From NCBI GenBank assembly GCA_903922535.1, contig CAIXUF010000449.1:1-17145 (forward strand): a stretch of 17,145 bases of DNA, given 5' to 3'. Made by a program: the position numbers and the translations under genes. Positions 1 through 6,661 of the stretch are shown in pieces. The notes below the pieces were generated by a model, which was given only the letters and a program-made list of their open reading frames with translations, was not told where the DNA came from and made no database searches. How positions within the stretch are numbered: position 1 is the stretch's first letter; each line of letters starts with the position of its first letter. The stretch comes from Candidatus Hydrogenedentota bacterium (GTDB taxonomy: Bacteria > Hydrogenedentota > Hydrogenedentia > Hydrogenedentiales > CAITNO01).

Positions 1-1187
1 GTGGCCAGGGTCAGCGCCATGAGGGACAGGTTGTCGATGTTGAAGCCGAAGGCGTACATCGCCGCGAAGGTGCCCACGATGGACGAGATGAGGGCCAGTG
101 CGGGAATCACCGTCGCGCGCACGTTTCTCAGGAAGAGGAATATGACCAGGACCACGAGCCCGGTGGTCAGCATGAGGGTGAACTTCACATCGTTGACCGA
201 CTCGCGAATGGACTGCGAGCGGTCAAACAGAACCTGCATTTCCACCGATTTCGGCAACTGCGCCTGGAAGGCCGGCAGGAGCCTCTTCACCCCCTCGACC
301 ACCTCGATCGTGTTCGTGCCCGGCTGGCGCTGGACGGCGAGCACAATCGCGCGGGTGTCGCGGAACCAACTGGCCACCTTGTCGTTTTCGACACTGTCGA
401 ACACCTTGCCGAGGTCGTTCAGGCGCACCGGCGCGCCGTTTCGATAGGAGACAATGAGCGGGCCGTAGCCGTCGGCGCGGAGAATCTGGCCCTCGGCCTG
501 CACAGTGAACGCGTTGTTCGCGCCCTGCAAATCGCCCGCGGGGAGGTTGACGTTGGCGTTCTGCACGGCAGCCGAGACCTCGTCGATGCCCACCTTGCGG
601 GTGGCCATCTCCTGGGGGTCAAGCTGGACGCGCACGGCGTATTTCTGCGAGCCGAACACCTGCACCTGGGCCACACCGCTGACCATGGAGATTTGCTGGG
701 CCAGCATGGTCTCGGCGTACTCGTCCACATCGGAGAGCGGCAGGATGGGCGACTTGAGCGCGAGGTACAGGATGGGCGAGTCGGCCGGGTTTGCCTTGCG
801 GTAGGACGGCGGACTGGTCATGTCCTTGGGCATGTCCTTGTTCGCCTGCATGATCATGGACTGCACATCCTGCGCCGCCGCGTCGATGTCGCGCTCCAGC
901 GCAAACTGGAGCGTAATCTGCGTGGACCCGTAGACACTGGTGGAGTTCATCGAGTCCACGCCCTGGATCGTCGAGAAGACGCGCTCCAGCGGCGTGGCCA
1001 CCGCCGAGGCCATCGTCTCGGGACTGGCACCGGGCAGCGATGCGGTGACGGTGATCGTGGGAAAGTCCACGTTGGGCAGGTCGCTGACCGGCAGTGAGCG
1101 GTAGCCCTGCACCCCCGCCAGCAGCAGCGCCAGCACCAGGAGCGTGGTCATGACGGGCCGGCGTATGAACAGGGAGGAGATGTTCAT
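1..1187 (-). CDS. RND efflux permease (HAE1/MdtBC-like), N-terminal 395 residues
   Basis: Inner-membrane proton-driven pump subunit of a tripartite multidrug exporter; partial, running off the left edge. The reading frame is open from the ATG at 1187 to base 1 and gives about 395 of the usual 1,030-1,050 residues. It opens MNISSLFIRRPVMTTLLVLALL (first membrane helix), followed by SDLPNVDFPTI, GASPETMASAVATPLE and LQFALERDIDAAAQDVQ, which are hallmarks of the porter domain in HAE1 pumps and closest by eye to MdtB/MdtC. The visible end, through FLFLRNVRATVIPALA and NIDNLSLMALTLA, is helices 2-3, just before the proton-relay aspartates expected in helix 4. Its ATG overlaps the adaptor stop codon as ATGA (1184-1187), so the two are translationally coupled. 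The family call is firm; the substrate is unknown. Confidence 0.95.
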   Translation of the reverse strand, partial: MNISSLFIRRPVMTTLLVLALLLAGVQGYRSLPVSDLPNVDFPTITVTASLPGASPETMASAVATPLERVFSTIQGVDSMNSTSVYGSTQITLQFALERDIDAAAQDVQSMIMQANKDMPKDMTSPPSYRKANPADSPILYLALKSPILPLSDVDEYAETMLAQQISMVSGVAQVQVFGSQKYAVRVQLDPQEMATRKVGIDEVSAAVQNANVNLPAGDLQGANNAFTVQAEGQILRADGYGPLIVSYRNGAPVRLNDLGKVFDSVENDKVASWFRDTRAIVLAVQRQPGTNTIEVVEGVKRLLPAFQAQLPKSVEMQVLFDRSQSIRESVNDVKFTLMLTTGLVVLVIFLFLRNVRATVIPALALISSIVGTFAAMYAFGFNIDNLSLMALTLA

Positions 1188-2440
1188 TTTGCGGGTGTTC
1201 CGTTGGCCGGGGCGCCGTTTGCCGGCGCCTCTGACTCCTTCACGTCAACGCCGGGCGCGAGCATGAACTGTCCGTCGGTCGCCACTTTTTCCCCGGGCTT
1301 AAGTCCCTCGACGATCACGGTCATGTCCTTCAGCGCGTCGCCCGTTTTCACCGGGCGCATTTCCGCCTTCATGTCCGCCGTGATGACGTAGACATAGGAG
1401 CCCTTCTGGCCCATCTGGACGGCCTTGGTGGGGGCGACAATCGCGTCGGCCTGCACGGCCATGTTTATGAGCACCCGCACAAACTGGCCCGGCCACAGCC
1501 GGCTGTCGGCGTTTTCAAAGGTCGCCTTGAGATTGATTGTGCCTGTGCTGGCGTCCACCGTGTTGTCCACGAAGGAAAGGGCGCCCCTGCAGGGAGCCGT
1601 GTCCCCCCCAATAAGGGCGTCCACACCAATGTCCCCCTCGGTCATGTGCTGCTTCAAGACGGAAAGCTGCCGTTCGGGGATGGAGAATGTCACGCGAATG
1701 GGCGTGATCTGATTGATGGTGACCATCGGTGCCGCGTCCGCCGTCCGGACCAGGTTTCCCGCCTTGGCCGCCACCTCACCCGTCCGTCCCGTCAGGGGCG
1801 CGGTGATGGTGCAGTATTCGAGCTGCAATTTGGCCTGATCGATGGCGGTCTTTGCCGCCGCTATACCCTCAACGCCCGCCCCGGTGTTAGCCTCGTCGGC
1901 GGCCACGGCCGCCTCGCCGGCCTGAAAGTCGGCGCGGGAACGGTCATACTCCTCCTTGGACAACATGCCCTTGTCGGCGAGCCCCTGGTCGCGGGCAAAG
2001 GTTGCCTTTAGACGTTCGGCCTGGGCCTTGTCCTTCAAGGTCATGGCCTTGGCCTGTTCGAGCTGCGCCTGTGCCTTTGACAGGTTGGCCTCGGCCTGTT
2101 TCAGCGCCACCTCGTAGGGCCGCCGGTCGATGACAAAGAGGACCTGATCTTTCTGCACCAAATCGCCCTCTTTGAATCGCACCTCCATCACCTGTCCGGA
2201 CACCTGTGCCTTGATCTGCACCGTCTCAATCGGCTCGACGGTGCCCACGGCCGCCAGTTGCACCGGCATGGTCTGCTGGATGACCTCGCCGATCTTGACG
2301 GGCGCGGGGCCTTTGGGTCCGCCCCCCTGCGCCAGTGCGCCGGCGGGCGCGCCGCCCGGTTTGCAGGCGGCCGGCAACAGGAGCAGCGCGGCGCACAGCG
2401 CGGCAAGAACGGCCTGCCCAAGGAGGGTGTGTCTTTTCAT
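1184..2440 (-). CDS. RND efflux periplasmic adaptor lipoprotein (HlyD/AcrA family)
   Basis: Membrane fusion protein linking the RND pump to the outer-membrane channel in the periplasm; 418 residues. The chosen start MKRHTLLGQ gives a lipoprotein signal with lipobox LPAAC (Cys26), and a GGGAGA ribosome site lies about 7 bases upstream. The open frame continues upstream to 2638, but those residues overlap the preceding gene and look non-native. Domain order by eye: beta-barrel/lipoyl half-motif (GTVEPIETVQIKAQVSGQV) about residues 60-90; an Ala/Lys/Gln-rich coiled-coil hairpin about 110-215; second lipoyl half (YCTITAPLTGRTGE); beta-barrel (ITPIRVTFSIPE); membrane-proximal domain ending near VATDGQFMLAPGVDV. 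The Ala/Pro/Gly/Asn-rich C-terminal tail looks disordered. It lies 28 bases after the channel gene and overlaps the pump gene by 4 bases. Confidence 0.95.
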   Translation of the reverse strand: MKRHTLLGQAVLAALCAALLLLPAACKPGGAPAGALAQGGGPKGPAPVKIGEVIQQTMPVQLAAVGTVEPIETVQIKAQVSGQVMEVRFKEGDLVQKDQVLFVIDRRPYEVALKQAEANLSKAQAQLEQAKAMTLKDKAQAERLKATFARDQGLADKGMLSKEEYDRSRADFQAGEAAVAADEANTGAGVEGIAAAKTAIDQAKLQLEYCTITAPLTGRTGEVAAKAGNLVRTADAAPMVTINQITPIRVTFSIPERQLSVLKQHMTEGDIGVDALIGGDTAPCRGALSFVDNTVDASTGTINLKATFENADSRLWPGQFVRVLINMAVQADAIVAPTKAVQMGQKGSYVYVITADMKAEMRPVKTGDALKDMTVIVEGLKPGEKVATDGQFMLAPGVDVKESEAPANGAPANGTPAK

Positions 2441-2468
2441 GCGGGCGTCTCCCGACGGTCGGTTCCTG

Positions 2469-4220
2469 CTATTGGCCATTGCCGCGGTCCTTTGCTTCCT
2501 GCTTTGCCAGTTCCAGCGAAATGCCGCGCCGTTCGAGAAGGGTCCCCTCCGACGCATGGAGCGCGCTGAGCGCCTGGATATAGCGTATGCGCGCGGTCGC
2601 CTCGTCCACCTCGGACTGGATGAAATCTCGCTGCACAATCAGCAGGTCAAGATTGGTGGTCTTGCCCGCCTCGAAACGGCCCTGCGCGACACGCAACTGC
2701 TCGGTGCGCGCCTCCACGGCCTCGCGGGTCGCCTGAATGCGCTGCCACAGCCCGTCGGCGGTCACGACGGCCTGCCGCACCCCGCGTGCGAGGCTCTGTT
2801 CGAGGGCGCTGACGGACCATCCGATCTGCTGCTCGCTGAGCCGGGCGCGGGTCAGCCGCGCTTTCTCGGCGCGGTTCATGATGGGCTGCTCAAACTGCAC
2901 CCCCACCCGCAGGCTGTTCGAGTCCGTCAGGCTGTTGCCCGTCGTGGCCGCCGTGGTTAGCGAACTCAGGTTGTTCGAGTTTCCTGATCCGTAGGAGCCC
3001 ACCAGGTCGAGACGCGGCAGCACCCCGTTTCGCGCGCGCTGCACATCCAATCCCGCATTGGCCTGGTCCAGCCGCGCCTGGGCCAGTTCGGGCCGATACT
3101 GCAGGGCGAGCTTTTCGCTGGTGTCGGCATCGAGCGGCCTCTGATCTATGTCGATGGGATCGGTGGCGGTGAAGCTGAGGTTCCACTGGCTGGTAGCCGA
3201 CGGGTTGAGCAGTTGCACCATGGCCAGTTCCTGATTGCGCAGGTTGGCCTGCGCGTCGACCAGGTCGGCCATCCGGCTTGCCCGTTCCGCGCGCGCGGCC
3301 ATCACGTCGCCCTGGATGATCTTCTCGGCCGCGAAAAGCTCCTCCGTCCGCTTCAGTTGCTCCTCCGCGAGTTTCAGGCCGAACTGCCTGATATCGAGCA
3401 GCTTCTGCGCGAGGGCGAGATTCCAGTAGCCTGCTTCTGCCTGCTCCACCAGCCCCAGCATGTTCTGCCGGAAGGCATGCTCGCTCTGCGCGGCCTTGTT
3501 GCGCGCCTGGCGCAACGCCACCAGGTTGACCCCCGTGCCCGCGCCGCGCATCAGGGGCTGCGCCACGCTGGCGGTCCAGCCGTGCACCGTTTCGCCGGTG
3601 GTGACGTTTGTGTCCGCCGTGCCCGTGCTTCCGGACAGGGAAAGGTCGGCCCCCGTCGGCAGGTGCTCGTTCACGCCCACGGTGCCCACCGCCGAGTCCG
3701 CTTTCACCGCCGTCTGCGGCGTTCCCTCCACAGCTGCGACAATGTTTCTGATCTGCGTGACGATTGCGATGGTTTGCTGGACGGGGTCCGTTGTGCCGCC
3801 GCTTCCGCCGGTTCCCGTCGTGCTGCTGAAACTGCCGCCGACGGACGTCATGTTGCGCTCGTCGTGGCCGTAGGTGAGACTGCCGAAGAGGGTGGGATCG
3901 AAAGCCGCCCGCGCTTCGGGTTCGAGCGTGCCGCCAATTTTCGGTCCGAAGCGCGCCACTTCGGCGGCGCGATTGTTCAGCACGGCCGTCAGGATGGCGG
4001 TGTCGCGGTTGATGGCAAGGGGTTCTGCCGCCTGTGCGGGCTCTGGAAGCTTCACCGGCTCCGTCGAATTCTGAATCGGGGCGCCTGCCCGCAGCTCCGG
4101 CGACGGGGTGGACGGCGGGGCAACCGTTTCGGGCGTCCATTTGGGCGCCTCAGTGGCGCATCCCACAAGCAGAAGCGCCGCCACGGCCCAGCGCAGAATT
4201 CGCCGTTTGCGGGTGCCCAT
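2469..4220 (-). CDS. TolC/OprM-family outer-membrane efflux lipoprotein
   Basis: Outer-membrane channel of the tripartite pump. From the start at 4220 it has 583 residues, longer than the usual 450-500. MGTRKRRILRWAVAALLLVGC is a clear lipoprotein signal with lipobox LLVGC (Cys21). A Pro-rich linker (about 25-66) and a Ser/Thr/Gly-rich loop (about 126-145) account for extra length. Two OEP repeats follow: one containing ARNKAAQSEHAFRQNMLGLVEQAEAGYWNLALAQ, the other starting near ALQYRPELAQARLDQANAGLDVQRARNGVLPRLDLVGSYG and ending with the helical ARGVRQAVVTADGLWQ. An in-frame ATG at 4244 would add eight residues (MDRQDTQD), but these are encoded by degenerate copies of the 9-bp repeat seen elsewhere in the window, so I prefer 4220. 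Neither start has a strong ribosome site. The gene follows tetR by 48-72 bases. Confidence 0.9.
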   Translation of the reverse strand: MGTRKRRILRWAVAALLLVGCATEAPKWTPETVAPPSTPSPELRAGAPIQNSTEPVKLPEPAQAAEPLAINRDTAILTAVLNNRAAEVARFGPKIGGTLEPEARAAFDPTLFGSLTYGHDERNMTSVGGSFSSTTGTGGSGGTTDPVQQTIAIVTQIRNIVAAVEGTPQTAVKADSAVGTVGVNEHLPTGADLSLSGSTGTADTNVTTGETVHGWTASVAQPLMRGAGTGVNLVALRQARNKAAQSEHAFRQNMLGLVEQAEAGYWNLALAQKLLDIRQFGLKLAEEQLKRTEELFAAEKIIQGDVMAARAERASRMADLVDAQANLRNQELAMVQLLNPSATSQWNLSFTATDPIDIDQRPLDADTSEKLALQYRPELAQARLDQANAGLDVQRARNGVLPRLDLVGSYGSGNSNNLSSLTTAATTGNSLTDSNSLRVGVQFEQPIMNRAEKARLTRARLSEQQIGWSVSALEQSLARGVRQAVVTADGLWQRIQATREAVEARTEQLRVAQGRFEAGKTTNLDLLIVQRDFIQSEVDEATARIRYIQALSALHASEGTLLERRGISLELAKQEAKDRGNGQ

Positions 4221-4244
4221 ATCCTGTGTGTCCTGTCTGTCCAT
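4218..4244 (-). repeat. Degenerate three-unit copy of the 9-bp ATGGAC-NNN repeat
   Basis: On the minus strand the three 9-base units are ATGGACAGA, CAGGACACA and CAGGATATG, sharing a GGAC/GGAT core at exact 9-base spacing. It lies between the tetR stop (4293) and the channel gene, at or over the channel start codon. Compare the clean arrays at 4993-5037 and 13366-13410. It is short and diverged, so chance resemblance is possible. Confidence 0.45.
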
Positions 4245-4292
4245 GTTAATGCGTCTTCACCAGGCACGGCGCCGAAACAGCCGTCCGTTGGG

Positions 4293-4892
4293 TCACGCCC
4301 TTTTTCCGCAGCCAGCGCCGTTCATGAAGAAGTCGATGATTAGGGAGATGTCGATGACCAGCGGCTCCCCCTCGGGCTGCTTGTCCAGTTCATGCGCCCG
4401 GGTGCGCATGAGGCCCATCAGCAGCGTGGCCAGGGTCTCGACGGGGATGTCCGTCCGAATGCGGCCTTCCGCCACACCGCGCGCAATCACCAGCACCACC
4501 GCTTCCCGGAGTTTCTTGCGGCGCATGATCCAGCGCTCGCGCAGCGAGCGCTGGCAGCCGCTCATTCGCGCGTCCTCGGCCATCATCATCTGGAACATTT
4601 CGCGCCGTTTCCCGAAGAAGGCGCTCATGGCCCGGCACATTTGAAGAAGCTGGTCTTCAAACCGGTCCTCCACCGAAACCTGCGCCCGAATCAATTCGCA
4701 CAGTTCGTCAAACCCGGAGGTGGCCACCTGAAAGAAGAGGTCGTCCTTGTTTTCGAAGTACAGGTAGATGGTCCCCTTCCCCACGTGCGCCTTCTGCGCC
4801 ACCTCGTCCAGGGTAATCTCATGGATGCGGCGGCTCTTGAACAGCTTTTCGGCTGTCTGCATGATCACCTGCCGTTTGTCCGCGCTTTCCAT
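4293..4892 (-). CDS. TetR/AcrR-family transcriptional repressor of the efflux operon
   Basis: DNA-binding regulator of 199 residues, normal for the family. The N-terminal helix-turn-helix (about residues 27-46) reads ITLDEVAQKAHVGKGTIYLYF followed by ENKDDLF, the standard TetR signature. The rest is a mainly helical ligand-binding and dimer domain with no strong similarity I can name. The start ATG at 4892 has GGGAG 7-8 bases upstream. It is the first gene of a co-directional unit with the channel, adaptor and pump, and a perfect 14-bp dyad 20 bases upstream of its ATG overlaps the predicted transcription start. The expected model is autorepression of the whole operon, released by a pump substrate. 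That model is inference; the family call is firm. Confidence 0.95.
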   Translation of the reverse strand: MESADKRQVIMQTAEKLFKSRRIHEITLDEVAQKAHVGKGTIYLYFENKDDLFFQVATSGFDELCELIRAQVSVEDRFEDQLLQMCRAMSAFFGKRREMFQMMMAEDARMSGCQRSLRERWIMRRKKLREAVVLVIARGVAEGRIRTDIPVETLATLLMGLMRTRAHELDKQPEGEPLVIDISLIIDFFMNGAGCGKRA

Positions 4893-4911
4893 GACCGGGC
4901 TCCCGTGTAAA

Positions 4912-4925
4912 ACTGACTGGTCAGT
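4912..4925. promoter_or_regulatory. Candidate TetR operator, perfect 14-bp dyad
   Basis: ACTGAC-TG-GTCAGT: two perfect 6-base half-sites about a 2-base centre. It starts directly after the -10 box of the tetR promoter and covers the expected transcription start, 20 bases before the tetR ATG. The placement is that of a self-acting TetR repressor; binding itself is inferred. Confidence 0.7.
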
Positions 4926-4954
4926 ATTGTACCCAGGCGCATGTGCGTGTTCAA
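4926..4954 (-). promoter_or_regulatory. Sigma70-like promoter of the tetR-efflux operon
   Basis: On the minus strand, -35 TTGAAC (4954-4949), a 17-base spacer, and -10 TACAAT (4931-4926). The boxes resemble TTGACA/TATAAT with ideal spacing, and the 14-bp dyad begins at the next base downstream. Confidence 0.65.
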
Positions 4955-4992
4955 GCTGGGTTCTGGTTCTTCCTCAGGCAGATCGGTCGTCC

Positions 4993-5037
4993 ATGGACGG
5001 CATGGACGAAATGGACACTATGGACGAGATGGACTGG
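4993..5037 (+). repeat. 9-bp tandem array, five units of ATGGAC-NNN
   Basis: Five consecutive units with a constant hexamer and a variable last three bases: GGC, GAA, ACT, GAG, TGG. The array begins inside a perfect 10-bp palindrome GTCCATGGAC (4989-4998). It lies 26 bases beyond the sulfatase stop codon and about 40 bases upstream of the tetR -35 box. The unit matches the array at 13366-13410. In one frame it would encode repeated Met-Asp-X, but no gene context supports translation. Confidence 0.9.
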
Positions 5038-5063
5038 AGCACAGGCCCCGCACGCACCCCTTC

Positions 5064-6470
5064 CTATCCTGTCTTCTCGCGCTTCTTGGGGTCGAAGTTC
5101 GGGTTGGGTGTGGGCATTTGCGCGTTCACTCTTCTCAGCCAGTCGTGCAGCTTTGTTCGCAGTTCGCGGGCCTTTTCGGGCATCTTCGCCGCAAGGTCGT
5201 TCTTTTCGCCCAGGTCCGCCCCGAGGTCGTAGAGTTCAAAGCGTTCCTCGCCGTAGTAGTCGATGAGCTTGTAGTCGCCATCGCGGATGGCACCGCCGGG
5301 CGTTGCGCCGCCTGCGTGGTAATGGGGGTAGTGCCAGTAGAGCGCGTCGCGCACGGGCGCGGCGCCGCCGCGCAGCAGGGGCAGCAGGTCAACGCCGTCG
5401 ATGTTTTCCACGGTCATCGGCGCGCCCGCCATGGCCAGGATCGTGGGGAAAAAGTCCACGCTGATCACCGGTGCGTCGCAGACGGAGCCCGGCTTCACCA
5501 CGCCCGGCCAGCGGACAATCATGGGCTCCCGGACGCCACCCTCGTAGAGCGTGCCCTTGCCCGCGCGTAGCGGCGCGTTGGACGTTACCGTGGCCAGCCC
5601 GCCGTTGTCTGACATGAAAATGACCACCGTGTTGTCCGCAATCCCCAACTCGTCGAGCCGCGCCATGACGCGGCCAACGCTTTCATCCACGCTCTTGATC
5701 ATGGCCGCGTAGACCGCGCTGTTCTGCCCATCGCGGGGCCGTCCCTTTTTCTCGAAATGGTCGATGTCCTCCTCCTTGCCCTGGAGCGGCTTGTGCACCG
5801 CGTAGTGGGGCAGGTACAGGAAGAACGGACGGTCCCTGTTGGCGTCGATGTATTTCAGCGCCTCATCGGTCAGCCGGTCCGTGATGTATTCGCTGTCCTT
5901 CACCTTGGGCAGGTCGGGCGACTTATATGGATAGAAATAGCTGGCAGGTTGGCCGGTGTCGGTGCCCGCGAAGTTCAGGTCGAAGCCCTGGTGTTCGGGA
6001 TAATAGGGCGGGCCGCCCAGATGCCATTTGCCAATCGAGGCGGTTGCATAGCCGACGGTCTTGAGCGCCTCGGCGATGGTCACCTCCTCCAGCGGCAATT
6101 CCTGTCTGAAATCCGGCAGGACCAGTTTTTCATAGGGCATCTTCTGTCCGGGAATCCAGTCGGTGAGATGCAGCCGCGCGGGATACTTGCCCGTGAGGAT
6201 GCTGGCGCGGGTGGGCGAGCAGACCGGACATGCGGCGTAGGCGTTGGTGAAGCGCATTCCCTGCGCCGCCAGCCGGTCGATGTTCGGCGTCTCATAGAGG
6301 GTGCTGCCGTTGCAGCCCACGTCCATCCAGCCCATGTCGTCAATCAGGACGAACAGGAAGTTGGGTCTGGACTTCTCCGGCGGGGCCGGCTGCGCGTGGG
6401 AAGCCGTGGCCATACCGAGAGACACGGAGCCCAAGGCGGCCAGGAAATCACGTCGGTTCAGCGTTTGCAT
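5064..6470 (-). CDS. Twin-arginine-exported sulfatase (arylsulfatase family, Cys type)
   Basis: Hydrolyses sulfate esters outside the cytoplasm; 468 residues, typical length. The N-terminus MQTLNRRDFLAALGS is a twin-arginine signal ending near SHAQPA. NFLFVLIDDMGW supplies metal-binding Asp44/Asp45. CPVCSPTRASILTG carries the C-x-P-x-R motif, in which Cys84 becomes formylglycine and Arg88 assists. GKWHLG (148-152) and the MSDNGG motif (Asp288, Asn289) complete the metal and sulfate site, and Lys305 lies in LRAGKGTLYEGG. The C-terminal DGDYKLIDYYGEERFELYDL is the usual second subdomain. Start ATG at 6470 has AAAAGGAG 8 bases upstream and a good promoter. It is divergent from the glycosidase-like gene at 6662. 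No formylglycine-generating enzyme is in the window. Substrate (carbohydrate or aryl) cannot be fixed. Confidence 0.95.
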   Translation of the reverse strand: MQTLNRRDFLAALGSVSLGMATASHAQPAPPEKSRPNFLFVLIDDMGWMDVGCNGSTLYETPNIDRLAAQGMRFTNAYAACPVCSPTRASILTGKYPARLHLTDWIPGQKMPYEKLVLPDFRQELPLEEVTIAEALKTVGYATASIGKWHLGGPPYYPEHQGFDLNFAGTDTGQPASYFYPYKSPDLPKVKDSEYITDRLTDEALKYIDANRDRPFFLYLPHYAVHKPLQGKEEDIDHFEKKGRPRDGQNSAVYAAMIKSVDESVGRVMARLDELGIADNTVVIFMSDNGGLATVTSNAPLRAGKGTLYEGGVREPMIVRWPGVVKPGSVCDAPVISVDFFPTILAMAGAPMTVENIDGVDLLPLLRGGAAPVRDALYWHYPHYHAGGATPGGAIRDGDYKLIDYYGEERFELYDLGADLGEKNDLAAKMPEKARELRTKLHDWLRRVNAQMPTPNPNFDPKKREKTG

Positions 6471-6509
6471 GGAGCATTCTCCTTTTGCGCAGGCTTTGAC
6501 ACGACCCGG

Positions 6510-6538
6510 AGAATAGCACCGGTCCTGCCGGGCGTCAA
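6510..6538 (-). promoter_or_regulatory. Sigma70-like promoter of the sulfatase gene
   Basis: Minus strand: -35 TTGACG (6538-6533), 17-base spacer, -10 TATTCT (6515-6510), about 40 bases before the ATG. It has the same -35 and spacing as the DUF2147 promoter at 10865-10893. Confidence 0.55.
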
Positions 6539-6589
6539 GGGCGCAATGCGCCGCCCGTCATCACGAGAATCCGTCAACCAGGAACCTCC

Positions 6590-6618
6590 TTGCACCGAAG
6601 CGTCGGGATTGGCACAAT
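6590..6618 (+). promoter_or_regulatory. Possible promoter of the glycosidase-PIG-L unit
   Basis: Plus strand: TTGCAC (6590-6595), 17-base spacer, CACAAT (6613-6618), 43 bases before the ATG at 6662. The boxes are moderate matches; the exact spacing and intergenic position support it. Confidence 0.4.
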
Positions 6619-6661
6619 GCAGTTGTTGTTTTTCGGGCCGCACAATCCACGGGGTGACGCC

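Noticed and set aside
2440..2638. Longer start of the adaptor protein
   Set aside because: The extra 66 residues overlap the channel gene and would bury the lipoprotein signal; MKRHTLL with LPAAC is the natural start.
4768..5232. Plus-strand frame containing MDGMDEMDTMDEMDW as a Met-Asp repeat protein
   Set aside because: The frame is mostly antisense to tetR and sulfatase, and the repeat part is the intergenic nonamer array; no ribosome site or family support.
6531..6560. GC-rich inverted repeat GGCGC-AAT-GCGCC as a terminator
   Set aside because: It lies between two divergent genes, upstream of both, with no T-run, so there is no transcript for it to end.
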